A stretch of 64,000 nucleotides of DNA from Lentisphaeria bacterium (lineage in GTDB: Bacteria > Verrucomicrobiota > Lentisphaeria > Victivallales > Victivallaceae): NCBI GenBank assembly GCA_022009855.1, contig CP091727.1, positions 3,968,001 through 4,032,000 on the forward strand, given 5' to 3'. Under the pieces are notes generated by a model, which did not search any database, was not told where the DNA came from, and saw only the letters and a list, made by a program, of their open reading frames with translations. This document shows, piece after piece, positions 20,120-29,189 of this stretch. The position numbers were made by a program, and so were the translations under genes. Numbering within the stretch: position 1 is the first letter of the stretch; each line of letters begins with the position of its first letter.

Positions 20120-21120
20120 GCGTCGCCGGGACTCAAAGGGGCGTTCGGAAATCAGAAAATAGATCAGCAGCAAAGCTCCTGCCGCGATCAGAGCCAGCGG
20201 AAATTTTTCAATCGGGACCGTGCGTTTTCCTCCCTCCTGTTCGGCCTGGTCGAGCCGTTTGATCCGGTTTTCCACCGCGGCCAGTCCGGTGTCGGTTACC
20301 GAGCTGCGCACGTAGATGCCTCCGGTTTCCGCAGCCAGCCGTCGCAGATTGATCTCGTTGAGCCGGGTGGTAATTAGTTTCCCGTCGCGGTCCCGTTTCA
20401 GCGTACCGTCCTCTTCCGGCACCGGTGCGCCGACCTCGGGATCGCCGAGGCCGATCACGAAGAGTGGAATTTCCTTCTTCTTCAATTCCCCGATGATCCG
20501 ACTGCTGTCGCCGGAAAGCTCATCGCCGTCAGTCATCAGAATGATCGCCCGGTTGCTGCCGGCGGCCGCCCTTGAACGCGGTCATCGCCGTGTTGAGTGC
20601 CAGCTCCAGATTGGTGCCGCCGAGTGGAACCGTATCCGTGGAGAGCTCGTCAATGTATTGATTGAACGCCAGCTGATCCGAGGTGAGCGGGCAGGCGAGA
20701 TAGGCGGTTCCTGCGAACGCGACCAGGCCGAATCGGTCCCCGGGATCGGCTTCCACCAGCTGCCGGAGTAGAAATTTCGCATGCTCCAGTCGTGACGGCG
20801 CGATGTCGGTTGCCCGCATGCTTTTGGAAACGTCGAAGAGCACCATGAGATCCCTGCCGTGAGGCTCGTAGGGAACCAGCTGCGAATCCCAGAAGGGCCG
20901 TGCCGCCGCCGCGACGAGAAAGAGCATCGCCAGAAGCAGACAGCCGTTCCGGATACGCCTCCGCCCGGGAGAGCTTCACCGCGTCCGGATCGGAGGCGCT
21001 GCTTCCCAGAAGGGCGGCCAGTTTTTTCCGCCGTCGCGCCGCGGCCGCCAGGGAGAGAATGATCACCACTGCCAGCAGCAGCGGCACTGCGTAGAAGAAT
21101 TGTGGATGAATAAAGTTCAT
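20120..21120 (-). CDS. BatB-type von Willebrand factor A protein
   Basis: Membrane-anchored vWA protein of the Bat aerotolerance system. It starts with a hydrophobic anchor (FFYAVPLLLAVVIILSLAAA), a second helix (LLLAMLFLVAAAARPFW), then a vWA domain with a complete MIDAS: DVSKSM, the Thr of GGTNLE, and TDGDEL. A C-terminal membrane helix follows (LALIAAGALLLIYFLI). Breaks lie near 20950 and 20540. At about 333 aa it has the usual BatB length. After the last helix the frame runs on in phase into the hydrophobic start of batC without a stop. No batA, MoxR-type ATPase or DUF58 gene adjoins it; upstream is a 225-bp divergent gap before nagA. Confidence 0.82.
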
Positions 21121-21344
21121 GGTTCAGCCTCCTCGTGCCGTCCAAATACCGAAAATTACTCCCCAGTAATTGATGAAACAATATAATGCGGCAACAGCAT
21201 TTGTCAAGTGCCGTGCCGGGAAAATGGTTCCGCCGATTGAATTCCCCCGCGGGAAACATGAAAAAAACAGTTGTGCTGTGGCAAAAATCCGGTTCAGGCG
21301 TATATTATCTGTAAAACGCGCTTGATTTCCTGATGGGGGATGAT

Positions 21345-22530
21345 ATGAAAAAACGGGTTCGCAGGCTCTTTATCGCCGACCACCTGATTACGCCGGATCA
21401 CCGGGTGGAGAACGGAGCCGTGCTCTGCGAAGACGACCGGATTCTGGCGGTCGGCGGACTTTCCGCTTTCGAGATGGAGCCGCAGCTGGAGGTGTTCCGG
21501 TTCGAGAACGCATACATGACGCCGGGCTTCATCGATACGCATATTCACGGGGCGGGCGGTTTCGATTGCTCTTCCCTGACGGTTTCGCCCAATCCGATCG
21601 ATTCAATGAGCCGGATCCTTGCCGAACGGGGCGTGACTTCCTTTTTTCCCACCGTGGTGGCAGCTCCAGCAGCCGACATGCTGGAGAATCTTTCTCTGCT
21701 CGCCGCGGAGATGTCTCGGGAGCTGCCCGGAGCGGAGGCGGTGGGCATCAATTCCGAAGGGCCGTTCATCAATCCGTTCAAACGGGGGAGCGCAGCAGGA
21801 GGAATCAATTCTGCCGATCGATCTGGGGTTTGCCCGGGAGCTCATCGAGGCGGGGCAGGGCAAGATCCGGGTAATGACCTTTGCGCCCGAGCTGGACAAG
21901 GCGACCGAACTGGTGGAATTTCTGCTGGAAAACGGTGTCAAACCTTCGATGGGGCACAGCATCGCCAACGAGCAGCAGACCATGCGCGCCATCGACGCCG
22001 GCGCCTGCTACTGCACGCACCTCTTCAACGGCATGCCGCCGCTCCATCAGCGTGAGATGGGGCTGTCGAGCATCGCTCTTACCGACAACCGGGTGACGGT
22101 GGAACTCATCATCGACGGGCGGCACATTCACCCGAGGATGGTGGATCTCGCCTGCCGCTGCAAGTCTCAGCGGCAACTGGTCGGCATCAGCGACTGCACG
22201 ATGGCGGCGGGAATGCCCAACGGCGAGTATCGGATCGGGCCTTCTCTGATCCGGGTCAAAGATGGATTTTCCCAGACCGAACAGAGTGTGCTGGCAGGAA
22301 CGACCACGATGCTTGATGCCGGCTGGCACAGTCTGATGAGCTGCGGTCACCTGGCGGAAACTCAGGCGGCGATGGCGGTAACCAGCAATCCGGCGGCGGC
22401 ATTCCAGCTGACCGACCGGGGATTGCTTCAGCCGAACCGTCGCGCCGATCTCGCGGTGTTTGAACAGAAGACCAACCGCCCGCTGCTTACCGTCTGCAAC
22501 GGGCGCATCGTCCACCGGGCGGAGGCGTGA
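21345..22530 (+). CDS. nagA: N-acetylglucosamine-6-phosphate deacetylase
   Basis: Amidohydrolase converting GlcNAc-6-P to GlcN-6-P in amino-sugar use and cell-wall recycling. TPGFIDTHIHGAGGFD gives the metal-binding HxH, INSEGPFINPFKRG the Glu ligand, SMGHSIAN and CTHLFNGMPPLHQRE the metal and substrate His, and GISDCTMAAGMP the catalytic Asp. A break lies near 21788 in a run of five G. The ATG at 21345 is chosen because GGGGG (21334-21338) precedes it; an in-frame ATG at 21333 lacks this. The 225-bp region before it contains only A+T-rich promoter-like sequence. The next gene starts 3 bp after its stop. Confidence 0.92.
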
Positions 22531-22532
22531 AT

Positions 22533-23373
22533 ATGGAATATCGTCTCCTCGACAGCGGCAATCTCCGCAAGCTCGAAGCGGTGGGGGAATACCGGTTGAT
22601 CCGGCCCGCTCTCAACGCATTCTGGAAACCGGCGCTGCCGGAGTCGGAGTGGGCTGCGGCGGATGCTGTTTTTACGCGCGACAGTTCCGGAGGCGGACGC
22701 TGGAGTTTCCGCCGTCCGCTGCCGGAAAGCTGGCAGATCCGGTGGGGCGGATTCACCCTCAAGGTCAAGCCGACCGGCTTCGGCCACCTCGGTTTTTTTT
22801 GCGGAGCAGTTCCGCAACTGGGAGATTTTCCGCTCGGAGGCGTCCGGGCTGGGCAGGGGGCGAAGGCGTTGAATCTTTTCGGATACTCCGGCGTCGGCTC
22901 GATGGCGATGGCGCAGTCGGGGGCGGGTGTCTGTCATCTGGACGCCTCCCGCGGCATGATTGAGTGGGGGGCGGGAGAATCTGGCGCTCAATCCCCGGGT
23001 ACCCGATGCGATCCGCTGGATTGCCGACGACGTTACCAAATTCACGGCGCGCGAAGTGCGCCGGGGCTCGCAATACAATCTCATCGCGCTGGATCCGCCG
23101 ACGTTCGGCCGCGGGTCCAGCGGACAGGTCTGGAAAATCGAGGAGGACCTGCCGAAACTGCTGGCCCGATGTGCCGAACTGCGCGACAGGTCGCGGCCGT
23201 TTACCGTAGTGCTGAGCTGCCACTCGCCCGGTTTTTCGGTGCTGGTGCTGGAACGGCTGGTGCTGGAGGCATTCGGCGCCGGGGGGGAATTTGTATCCGG
23301 GGAGATGACCGTGCCGGAGAGCACCGGCCGGGAACTGCCTGCCGGAATCTGTGTCCGTTACCGGGTCGGCTGA
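22533..23373 (+). CDS. RlmI/RlmK-like SAM-dependent rRNA methyltransferase
   Basis: A class I methyltransferase of the COG1092 type. FRNWEIF…, then LNLFGYSGVGSMAMAQSGA (SAM-binding motif I), CHLDASRGMIEWGRENLALN (motif II region) and YNLIALDPPTFGRG (catalytic DPP motif) are in the expected order; WKIEEDLPKLLARCAEL and VLSCHSPGFS follow. Breaks lie near 22795 (T8 run), 22860 and 22975 (G-run). There is no PUA domain, so it is shorter (about 280 aa) than E. coli RlmI. GGAGG inside the end of nagA sits 7 bp before its ATG, so the two genes are coupled. The exact rRNA target is unknown. Confidence 0.75.
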
Positions 23374-23408
23374 TCCGGATTTTCGTAAATATGAAACGAG
23401 GAGGAAGA

Positions 23409-23993
23409 ATGATGAAATTTTCCTGGATTCCTGTTGCATTGCTCGCTGCCGCGTCGGTCGCCGCAGCCGATATTGCGCTGCCTGCGCCGGAGACCAGTGG
23501 TGGAATGCCGCTGATGGAAGCGCTTGCCAAACGGCGGAGCGAACGTGCCATTTCGAATGCGCCGCTCTCCCCTGCTGAGATTTCCAACCTGCTCTGGGCC
23601 GCGAACGGCATTACCCGGAAGGACGGTCGACGCACCGCCCCGACCGCGATGAACCGGCAGGAGCTTTCGCTCTATGTGGTCATGCCGAACGGCGCCTATC
23701 TTCACGATGCGAAGAAAAATGTACTCAAGGAGATCTATTCCGGTCGCTGTGAAGTGGCGAACAATGCTCCGCTCATGATTGTCATCGTTGCTGATCTGGG
23801 CCGGCAGAAACGGGAATTGGCGGCGGTGGATTCCGGTTTTATCGGGCAGAATATCTATCTTTACTGTGCGGCGAACAACCTTGCTACCGTATTCAAGGCC
23901 AGCTTCAACGCTTCCGTGCTGAAGAGTCTGCTGAAACTTGAGAAAACTCAGCTTCCCATGTATGTGCAGCCGGTCGGGCGGCCGGCCCGGTAG
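23409..23993 (+). CDS. Secreted SagB/ThcOx-type nitroreductase
   Basis: FMN-dependent oxidoreductase fold of the SagB family. MPLMEALAKRRSERAISNAP is the typical N-terminal FMN/phosphate-binding opening; LWAANGITRKDGRRTAPTA and GFIGQNIYLYCAANNLATVF follow. An N-terminal signal peptide (MMKFSWIPVALLAAASVAAAD) indicates export, which is frequent in this subfamily. AGGAGGA directly precedes the tandem ATG-ATG at 23409/23412. 194 aa, intact. It shares strand and spacing with the methyltransferase gene (36 bp). The natural substrate is not known. Confidence 0.8.
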   Translation: MMKFSWIPVALLAAASVAAADIALPAPETSGGMPLMEALAKRRSERAISNAPLSPAEISNLLWAANGITRKDGRRTAPTAMNRQELSLYVVMPNGAYLHDAKKNVLKEIYSGRCEVANNAPLMIVIVADLGRQKRELAAVDSGFIGQNIYLYCAANNLATVFKASFNASVLKSLLKLEKTQLPMYVQPVGRPAR

Positions 23994-24025
23994 AATGCAA
24001 ATTGATTGCAATTTGGCAATCCGGG

Positions 24026-24054
24026 TTGAAAAAACAGGCGGAGCACATTAAACT
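24026..24054 (+). promoter_or_regulatory. Predicted promoter of the two-component operon
   Basis: TTGAAA (24026-24031), 17-bp spacer, TAAACT (24049-24054). Transcription would begin near 24061, leaving a leader of about 70 nt that contains the hairpin described at 24076. Confidence 0.4.
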
Positions 24055-24075
24055 AATAGTGTCGTTTCCCTGATT

Positions 24076-24125
24076 GGCCGTCGATCGCCTCCCCAGCGGT
24101 CGGCGGCCTCCTTTTTCGGTGGAGG
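24076..24125 (+). promoter_or_regulatory. Leader hairpin/attenuator-like element before the response regulator
   Basis: GGCCGTCGATCGC (24076-24088) and GCGGTCGGCGGCC (24096-24108) form a 13-pair stem (two G-U pairs) with a 7-nt loop, followed by TCCTTTTT. This is terminator-like but ends only 15 bp before the ATG. In addition CCTCC (24107-24111) can pair with the Shine-Dalgarno GGAGG (24121-24125), so two mutually exclusive folds are possible. The ligand or signal, if any, is unknown. Confidence 0.5.
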
Positions 24126-24130
24126 TTTTT

Positions 24131-24886
24131 ATGAAGATTCTGTTGGTGGAGGATGATGCCAGAACGGCGGATTTTATCCTCAAAGGCCTGCAACAGTCCG
24201 GTTATTCGACGGTCCATGCCGCGACCGGACCGGATGGTTTGTTCAAGGCGGAGACCGAGGAGTGTGATCTTGCGATCATCGATATCATGCTGCCCGGCAT
24301 GGATGGGTTTACCCTGATTGAAAAGCTGCGCGCCGACCGGATCACCATGCCGGTCATCGTGTTGAGCGCAAAAAATTCCGTTGCCGACAAGATCCGCGGT
24401 CTCCAGAACGGCGGCGACGACTATCTGGTCAAACCGTTTTCATTCTCCGAACTGGTCGCGCGGATTCAGGCGCTGCTGCGCCGGGCCGGTTCCAGCGCGG
24501 AATCCTCCACGTTGACCGTAGGGGACCTGGTGATTGACCTGCTGTCGCGCAAAGTTTATCGGGGCAGCGAACGGATTGACATTCAACCGCTGGAGTTTTC
24601 GCTTCTGGAATACCTGGCCAGAAATGCGGGCAGAGTGGTTTCCAAGACCATGATCATGGAGCATGTGTGGGAGTACAATTTCGACCCGCAGACCAATATT
24701 GTGGAAACGCGAATGTGCCGCCTGCGTGAAAAGATCGATAAGCCGTTTCCCGAAAAACTGATTCACACCGTCCGGGGGTTCGGATATGTCATGGAGCGCG
24801 GAAGCGGATTTTCGGCACCGTTAAGTTCAAAATCGCTCTCTGGTATGCGACATTGTTCGCCGTTTCGTGGGCAGTCTGCCTGCTGA
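24131..24886 (+). CDS. OmpR/PhoB-family response regulator
   Basis: DNA-binding partner of the kinase that follows. The receiver domain has the acidic pair VEDDA (residues 7-9), the phosphoacceptor Asp in IIDIMLPGMDG, the Thr/Ser switch in VIVLSAK and the Lys in LVKPFSF. The C-terminal winged helix ends with NIVETRMCRLREKIDKPF and HTVRGFGYVM. The family normally stops just after GYV-hydrophobic-E (near 24800); the remaining 28 codons here (to 24886) overlap the kinase N terminus in another frame and are probably not native, implying a base error near 24800. GGAGG is 6 bp before the ATG. Confidence 0.93.
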   Translation: MKILLVEDDARTADFILKGLQQSGYSTVHAATGPDGLFKAETEECDLAIIDIMLPGMDGFTLIEKLRADRITMPVIVLSAKNSVADKIRGLQNGGDDYLVKPFSFSELVARIQALLRRAGSSAESSTLTVGDLVIDLLSRKVYRGSERIDIQPLEFSLLEYLARNAGRVVSKTMIMEHVWEYNFDPQTNIVETRMCRLREKIDKPFPEKLIHTVRGFGYVMERGSGFSAPLSSKSLSGMRHCSPFRGQSAC

Positions 24887-26445
24887 TCGCCTTCCTCATG
24901 ATGCGGCATGGGCTGTTCCTGTCGGTCGATCAACGGCTCGCCGCCGACTCTCGCGAACTGGTTCACGAATATCTGACCGGAAAGCGTTACCGGCAGTTCG
25001 ATCGGGAAGTGCCGCTCGAGCAGGTGTCGCCCGAAGAGCTGGCCGCGTTCAAGGCGCGCGTCCCCGGAATCAAGCTGCTGACGGCGTTCGAGATGGATAC
25101 GCCGCGCGAACGTTTCTTCACCGTGTTCGGAGGCAAGGAGGGCAGTGTGTACGAACTGCGACTGGAATCCGGGGGTCGGTCTATTCCGCAGGATCGATCC
25201 GCAGAACCACGTGCAGTCGCTGCTCAAGACCTTCGAGGATCGCGTGACCGGTGAAGGGAGTCGGAACGTGCTGTTCCGCCTGATTTCTCCGGATGGGCGC
25301 GTACTGGGGGCCACGCCGGAGAGCGCCCGTCTGCTCCCGGCGGGAGTGGACGGCGTGAACTATCGGATTCAGGCGGTCCGCGGGGAGGATTTCCGCATTC
25401 TCCGGCTGCCGCTGTTTGATGGAGGCGTACTCGAAATCGGCCGCAACCTCCGACAGCCGCAGGCGTTGCTGCGTGGATACGGCTTGATTCACCTTTCGAT
25501 TCTGGCGGTGGTGCTCTGCCTCGGTACGGTTTGCGGATGGCTGATCGCGCGCAAGTTCATCTCCGGTGTGCTGCGTGTCAGTGAGGCGGCCCGTCATATC
25601 GCCGGCGGCGATTTCAGCAAGCGTGTTCCCAGCTGCAACGACGGTGTGGAAATTGAGGAGCTGGTTTCCACATTCAACATGATGAATGCCAACACAGAAC
25701 GGCTTTTTGACGAGCTCCGGATGGTGACCGACAATGTCGCGCACGATCTGCGCACTCCGCTCACCCGGATGCGCGGATTCGCTGAAGTGACGGTGAGCGG
25801 TCCGGCCGAACTCGACCGTTACAAGGAGCTGGCCGGCGTCGTTGCGGATGAATGTGCCATGATGCTGCAGCTCATCAATACTATGCTGGAGATCACCCGG
25901 ACAGAATCTTCACTGGAGAAACTCGACTTCGAAGAGATTGATCTTGCTTTGCTGCTCTACCGGGCTCATGAACTCTTTCTGCCGCTGGCGGAGGACCGTG
26001 AGATCGACTTCCGGCTGGTCCTTCCCGAAGCCGGGCCGGTTATGATGCGGGGCGACCGGCTGAAACTCCAGCGGATGATCTCCAATCTGATCGACAATGC
26101 ACTCAAGTTCACGCCGCCGCAGGGCAGGGTGACGATCCGGCTGGAGCGGCTGGAAACCGGAATCCGCCTGGAGGTCTGCGATACCGGATGTGGCATCCCG
26201 CCGCAGGATCTCGGCCACATCTTCGAGCGGTTCTTCCGCAGCGACGCCAGCCGGACCAGACCAGGCAACGGGCTTGGACTGGCTTTGGTGCATGCGATCA
26301 TCACCGCCCACCACGGCACGATCCAGGTGGAGAGCACCCCGGGGAGGGAACCGTGTTCACTGTCGATTTTCCGGGGAGAAAAAAGGATGATATTTTTCAA
26401 ACATTGCTAAAATGCAATGTTCCGGCAATATTCCGGTTATCTTGA
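24791..26445 (+). CDS. HAMP-domain sensor histidine kinase
   Basis: Membrane sensor that phosphorylates the preceding regulator. Order: first helix (WYATLFAVSWAVCLLIAFLM), periplasmic domain of about 150 aa, second helix (LIHLSILAVVLCLGTVCGW), HAMP linker (VSEAARHIAGGDFSKRV), H-box NVAHDLRTPLTRMRG, N-box NLIDNALKFTP, G1 DTGCGIP, F-box IFERFFR and G2 GNGLGLALV. Architecture matches heavy-metal/CusS-type kinases. Breaks lie near 25180 (G-run) and 26345; after the second the chain continues GTVFTVDFPGRK. The start is unclear: no ATG lies in the kinase frame before the first helix, so a base error near 24800 hides it. Confidence 0.88.
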
Positions 26446-26526
26446 AATGATATATTGATATTCCAAATACAAGGAAGTACGAATGAGCGGTTTTGACTGC
26501 GGCATCCGGACATCTTTGAAATCATC

Positions 26527-26567
26527 GGCTCTCACTCTCCCCCCGTCAGTGAGAGCCGGTTTTTTTT
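26527..26567 (+). terminator. Intrinsic terminator of the two-component operon
   Basis: GGCTCTCACT and AGTGAGAGCC form a perfect 10-pair stem with an 11-nt loop, then GG and eight T. It ends the plus-strand block 80 bp after the kinase stop; the converging glycosidase gene ends at 26597. Confidence 0.9.
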
Positions 26568-26596
26568 GTCCACTGCCGGAGGGGAGGAGGGGAAGC

Positions 26597-28039
26597 TTAC
26601 AGCTCGACCTTGAAATACCCTTCCGAATCCCGTTGATCCAACGGAAGTTCGATGACTTCTCCATACTGTTCCGCGACCAGTCGGATGCGGAGGGTGCCGG
26701 TTGCGCCGTCCGGGAGGCGGAAGCGGCAGACCGTCTGCCCGCCTGCGGGAAGGATGGTTGAAACGTGGCGCCGGGACAGGGTGCGTCCGGCCGGAAGCAG
26801 AAGTTCCGTCCGCAGCGGTTCATAACAGGGAGCGGTGCCGATATTTTTCCAGCAGACGGCAAGATTGCCGTTCCCGTCATGCTCTACCGCCTCCGGCACC
26901 AGCCGGTAACCGCAGCGGCGTGCCATCATGCGCCAGAGCTTCTTTTCGCCGTCCGGCGTAAGGGCGGCGAACTCTTCCGGGAAGAAGGTGAGGTAGGAGT
27001 AGATCCGTTTTCTCTTTCAGCGGGAGGTCGCGATCGACCATCAGGATGCCGAGTCCCTCGGTCTCTCCACCCCGCTGCCAGCAGGAGATCTGGTGTTTCA
27101 ATACGCTGTTGAGGCCCGCAGGTGTGACCAGGTTTTCACAGCAGATTTTGGTCATTCCCGCATAGTGGTCGAAGATTCCCGCCACATCCCGGTCGAGATA
27201 GGGGTCGGAGCTGGGACGCCACGATTTGCCGATACCGTTGAATTTGATGCTGATGTGATGTTTTGCCAGATAATCGTAGATCTCCGGCACTTCATCGATG
27301 CCGATCAGGTCGCGGCCGGTCTCCTCGGCGAAAACGGGCGCGCAGATCTCCTGCACAAGTTCGGTGTCGGGGAAGGCGTTGCGATAGATGTCGATGATCT
27401 CCTTGTGCGCCCTGATGTAGGTTTCGCGCGTGAATCCGGCATCGAACCACGGCTGAAGCGGACTGTGGCTGGAAAGGTGCATTTCCCCCAGCGCCCCATG
27501 TGGCCGATGCTCACGCTCGCCACCTCGGAACGCCCGTTGTACCGCTCTCCCATTGCATCGACGAGGTTGCGGACCTTTTCGAGGTAGACCTTATCCCAGT
27601 AGACCGGGTAGCGTACCGGTTTCCCGGAATCGTCGGAGAGAAAGTTGAGTGTGAAGCTGTGGCGGTAAATTTCCATCGGTTCATCGATGTATTTCGCGCC
27701 GGCGTCGAAGACCCACTGCGGTACGCCGTCGTTGTAAAGCGTTCCCCAGGTGTCCATGCCGCGGATCTGAAGTGAAACCTTGAACCCGGCATCGATCCAC
27801 GAATTGATGCATCCCTCCCAGTCGGGATGCTCCCAGAGAAACCTGCCCTCTTCCGGCTCGATCACGCTCCAGGCGAGACTGAAGGAGATCTTGTCGGTCA
27901 GGTTCTCACGCAGAAACCAGGCGTCGGCGGGAACCTCGTCGAACCGCACCTTGTTTCTCCCGCGCTGAAGGTAGAAGATACCGCAGCCGGGATTGCGGAG
28001 AATCTCCTCCGTGTAATGGGGAATTGCACAGCTTGCCAT
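26597..28039 (-). CDS. Putative glycosidase with DUF4832 C-terminal domain
   Basis: A TIM-barrel glycoside-hydrolase-like protein. The N-terminal part (NPGCGIFYLQRG, SLAWSVIEPEEGRFLWEHPD, GFKVSLQIRGMDTWG, VPQWVFDAGAKYI) resembles GH42-like barrels, and VSIGHMGRWGEMHL carries a candidate catalytic Glu at a strand end. The C-terminal segment (RRCGYRLVPEAVEHDGNGNL AVCWKNIGTAPCYE) is the DUF4832 domain found on such proteins. Breaks lie near 27490 and 27010. About 480 aa, no signal peptide, so probably cytoplasmic. An operator identical to that of the LacI gene lies 28 bp before the ATG (28039). Substrate unknown. Confidence 0.7.
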
Positions 28040-28066
28040 CTTGGAATCCTTTCTCTTTCTGTGGTT

Positions 28067-28080
28067 GATATAACGTTTGC
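28067..28080 (-). promoter_or_regulatory. Predicted LacI-family operator before the glycosidase
   Basis: The minus strand reads GCAAACGTTATATC here, exactly the 14-bp word found (on the plus strand) at 29133-29146 before the LacI gene. The centre AACGTT is the classical LacI-family half-site junction. Confidence 0.65.
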
Positions 28081-28097
28081 CCAATGTGGCAAAAAAA

Positions 28098-29108
28098 TCA
28101 TGCGGAGCCGGTCAGACCGATACGTCCTTCGGGAAGACGAATGCGGTGAAAGTCCGATTGCGGAATAAATTGTGAGGGAATGACCACATTCTCAATCCGG
28201 CCGGAGCGGGCGAGTTCGACGGCAGCGGCGACGGAACGACGGACCAGCTCGGCGGTGTCGCTGTAGATTACGCCCGCGAGCAGGGGATCATTCAGAAGTT
28301 CGGTGCAGAAGTTGCAGTGGGTAACCACGGCCGGGCGATACCCGGGAAACTCCCGGCGAATCAACGAGAGCAGGGTGGTCGCGTTACGCATGCCGTTGAG
28401 CAGCACCGCGGGCGGCGCAGCCTCGCAGAGACGGCGCAAAGCCTCCGTCGCTTCTTCCCGGGGGAGGGATCAGCAGGCGGGTGAAGCTTAATCGATGTCG
28501 GATACAGCCGGCTTCCGCCGGTCGGACCCAGCCGGTGGAGGAGCTCAGTGCCAGCGTCACCTTGCCCGCCCCCCGTTCTCCGAGGGAACGGACCGCCTCA
28601 TCGACGCTCCGGGCGAGGTCGATGGAGGCGGTGACATACTCTTCTGAATGTTGTTCCATCAGCAACAGCATATCGTGGCGAAGACCGGGTGGAGGATTCT
28701 GCTCCAGGATTTCAGAAAGGTTTTCATAACAGAGGATCGCATCCACCTGCCTGGAGAGCAACTCTTCGAGCGCGTGCATCTCCTCTTCCTTACCGTGATG
28801 GCAGAGCGAGATCAGCAGCTGGAAGCCGTAGCGTGACGCCTCCTGGAGCGCGGCGTCGGCAAAATGGGCGAAATAGGGGTTGGTGAAGTTGCTGACCACC
28901 AGGCCGAGCATGCCGGTGTGACCGCCGCGCAGCGCGCGCCGCGGAGGAGGGGGCGATAGCCGAGCTTTTGGATGGCGTCGGCAATCCGTTTCCTTGTCTC
29001 GGCGGACATCCTGCCGCGCGGATCCTGGTTCACATACTTGGATACCAGCGGGAACGAGACTCCCGCCAGTTGCGCCACATCTTTGAGTGTCGCCCTTTTT
29101 CGCTCCAT
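28098..29108 (-). CDS. LacI family transcriptional regulator (1)
   Basis: Sugar-responsive repressor, most likely of the adjoining DUF4832 glycosidase. The N-terminal helix-turn-helix is ATLKDVAQLAGVSFPLVSKY, followed by the hinge region KRIADAIQKLGYRP. The effector domain opens with GLVVSNFTNPYFAHFADAAL and includes VDAILCYENLS and the C-terminal GVIYSDTAELVRRSVAAAVE. Breaks lie near 28940 and 28465 (G-run). Shortly upstream are a promoter (29161-29189) and an operator (29133-29146), so it probably represses itself too. About 335 aa, normal for the family. Confidence 0.9.
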
Positions 29109-29132
29109 TTGTTGCGTTCTTCTTTTCGTTGA

Positions 29133-29146
29133 GCAAACGTTATATC
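29133..29146 (+). promoter_or_regulatory. Predicted LacI-family operator (autoregulatory)
   Basis: GCAAACGTTATATC, 25 bp before the LacI start codon and just downstream of its -10 box, a position where a bound repressor would block transcription. An identical copy in inverted orientation is at 28067-28080. Confidence 0.65.
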
Positions 29147-29160
29147 ATTGGAATGGTGAT

Positions 29161-29189
29161 AATATAATCCGGGAATTTCGACTTGTCAA
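29161..29189 (-). promoter_or_regulatory. Predicted promoter of LacI gene 1
   Basis: On the minus strand TTGACA (29189-29184), 17-bp spacer, TATATT (29166-29161): the closest match to the sigma-70 consensus in the window. It overlaps the end of MATE gene 2 upstream. Confidence 0.65.
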
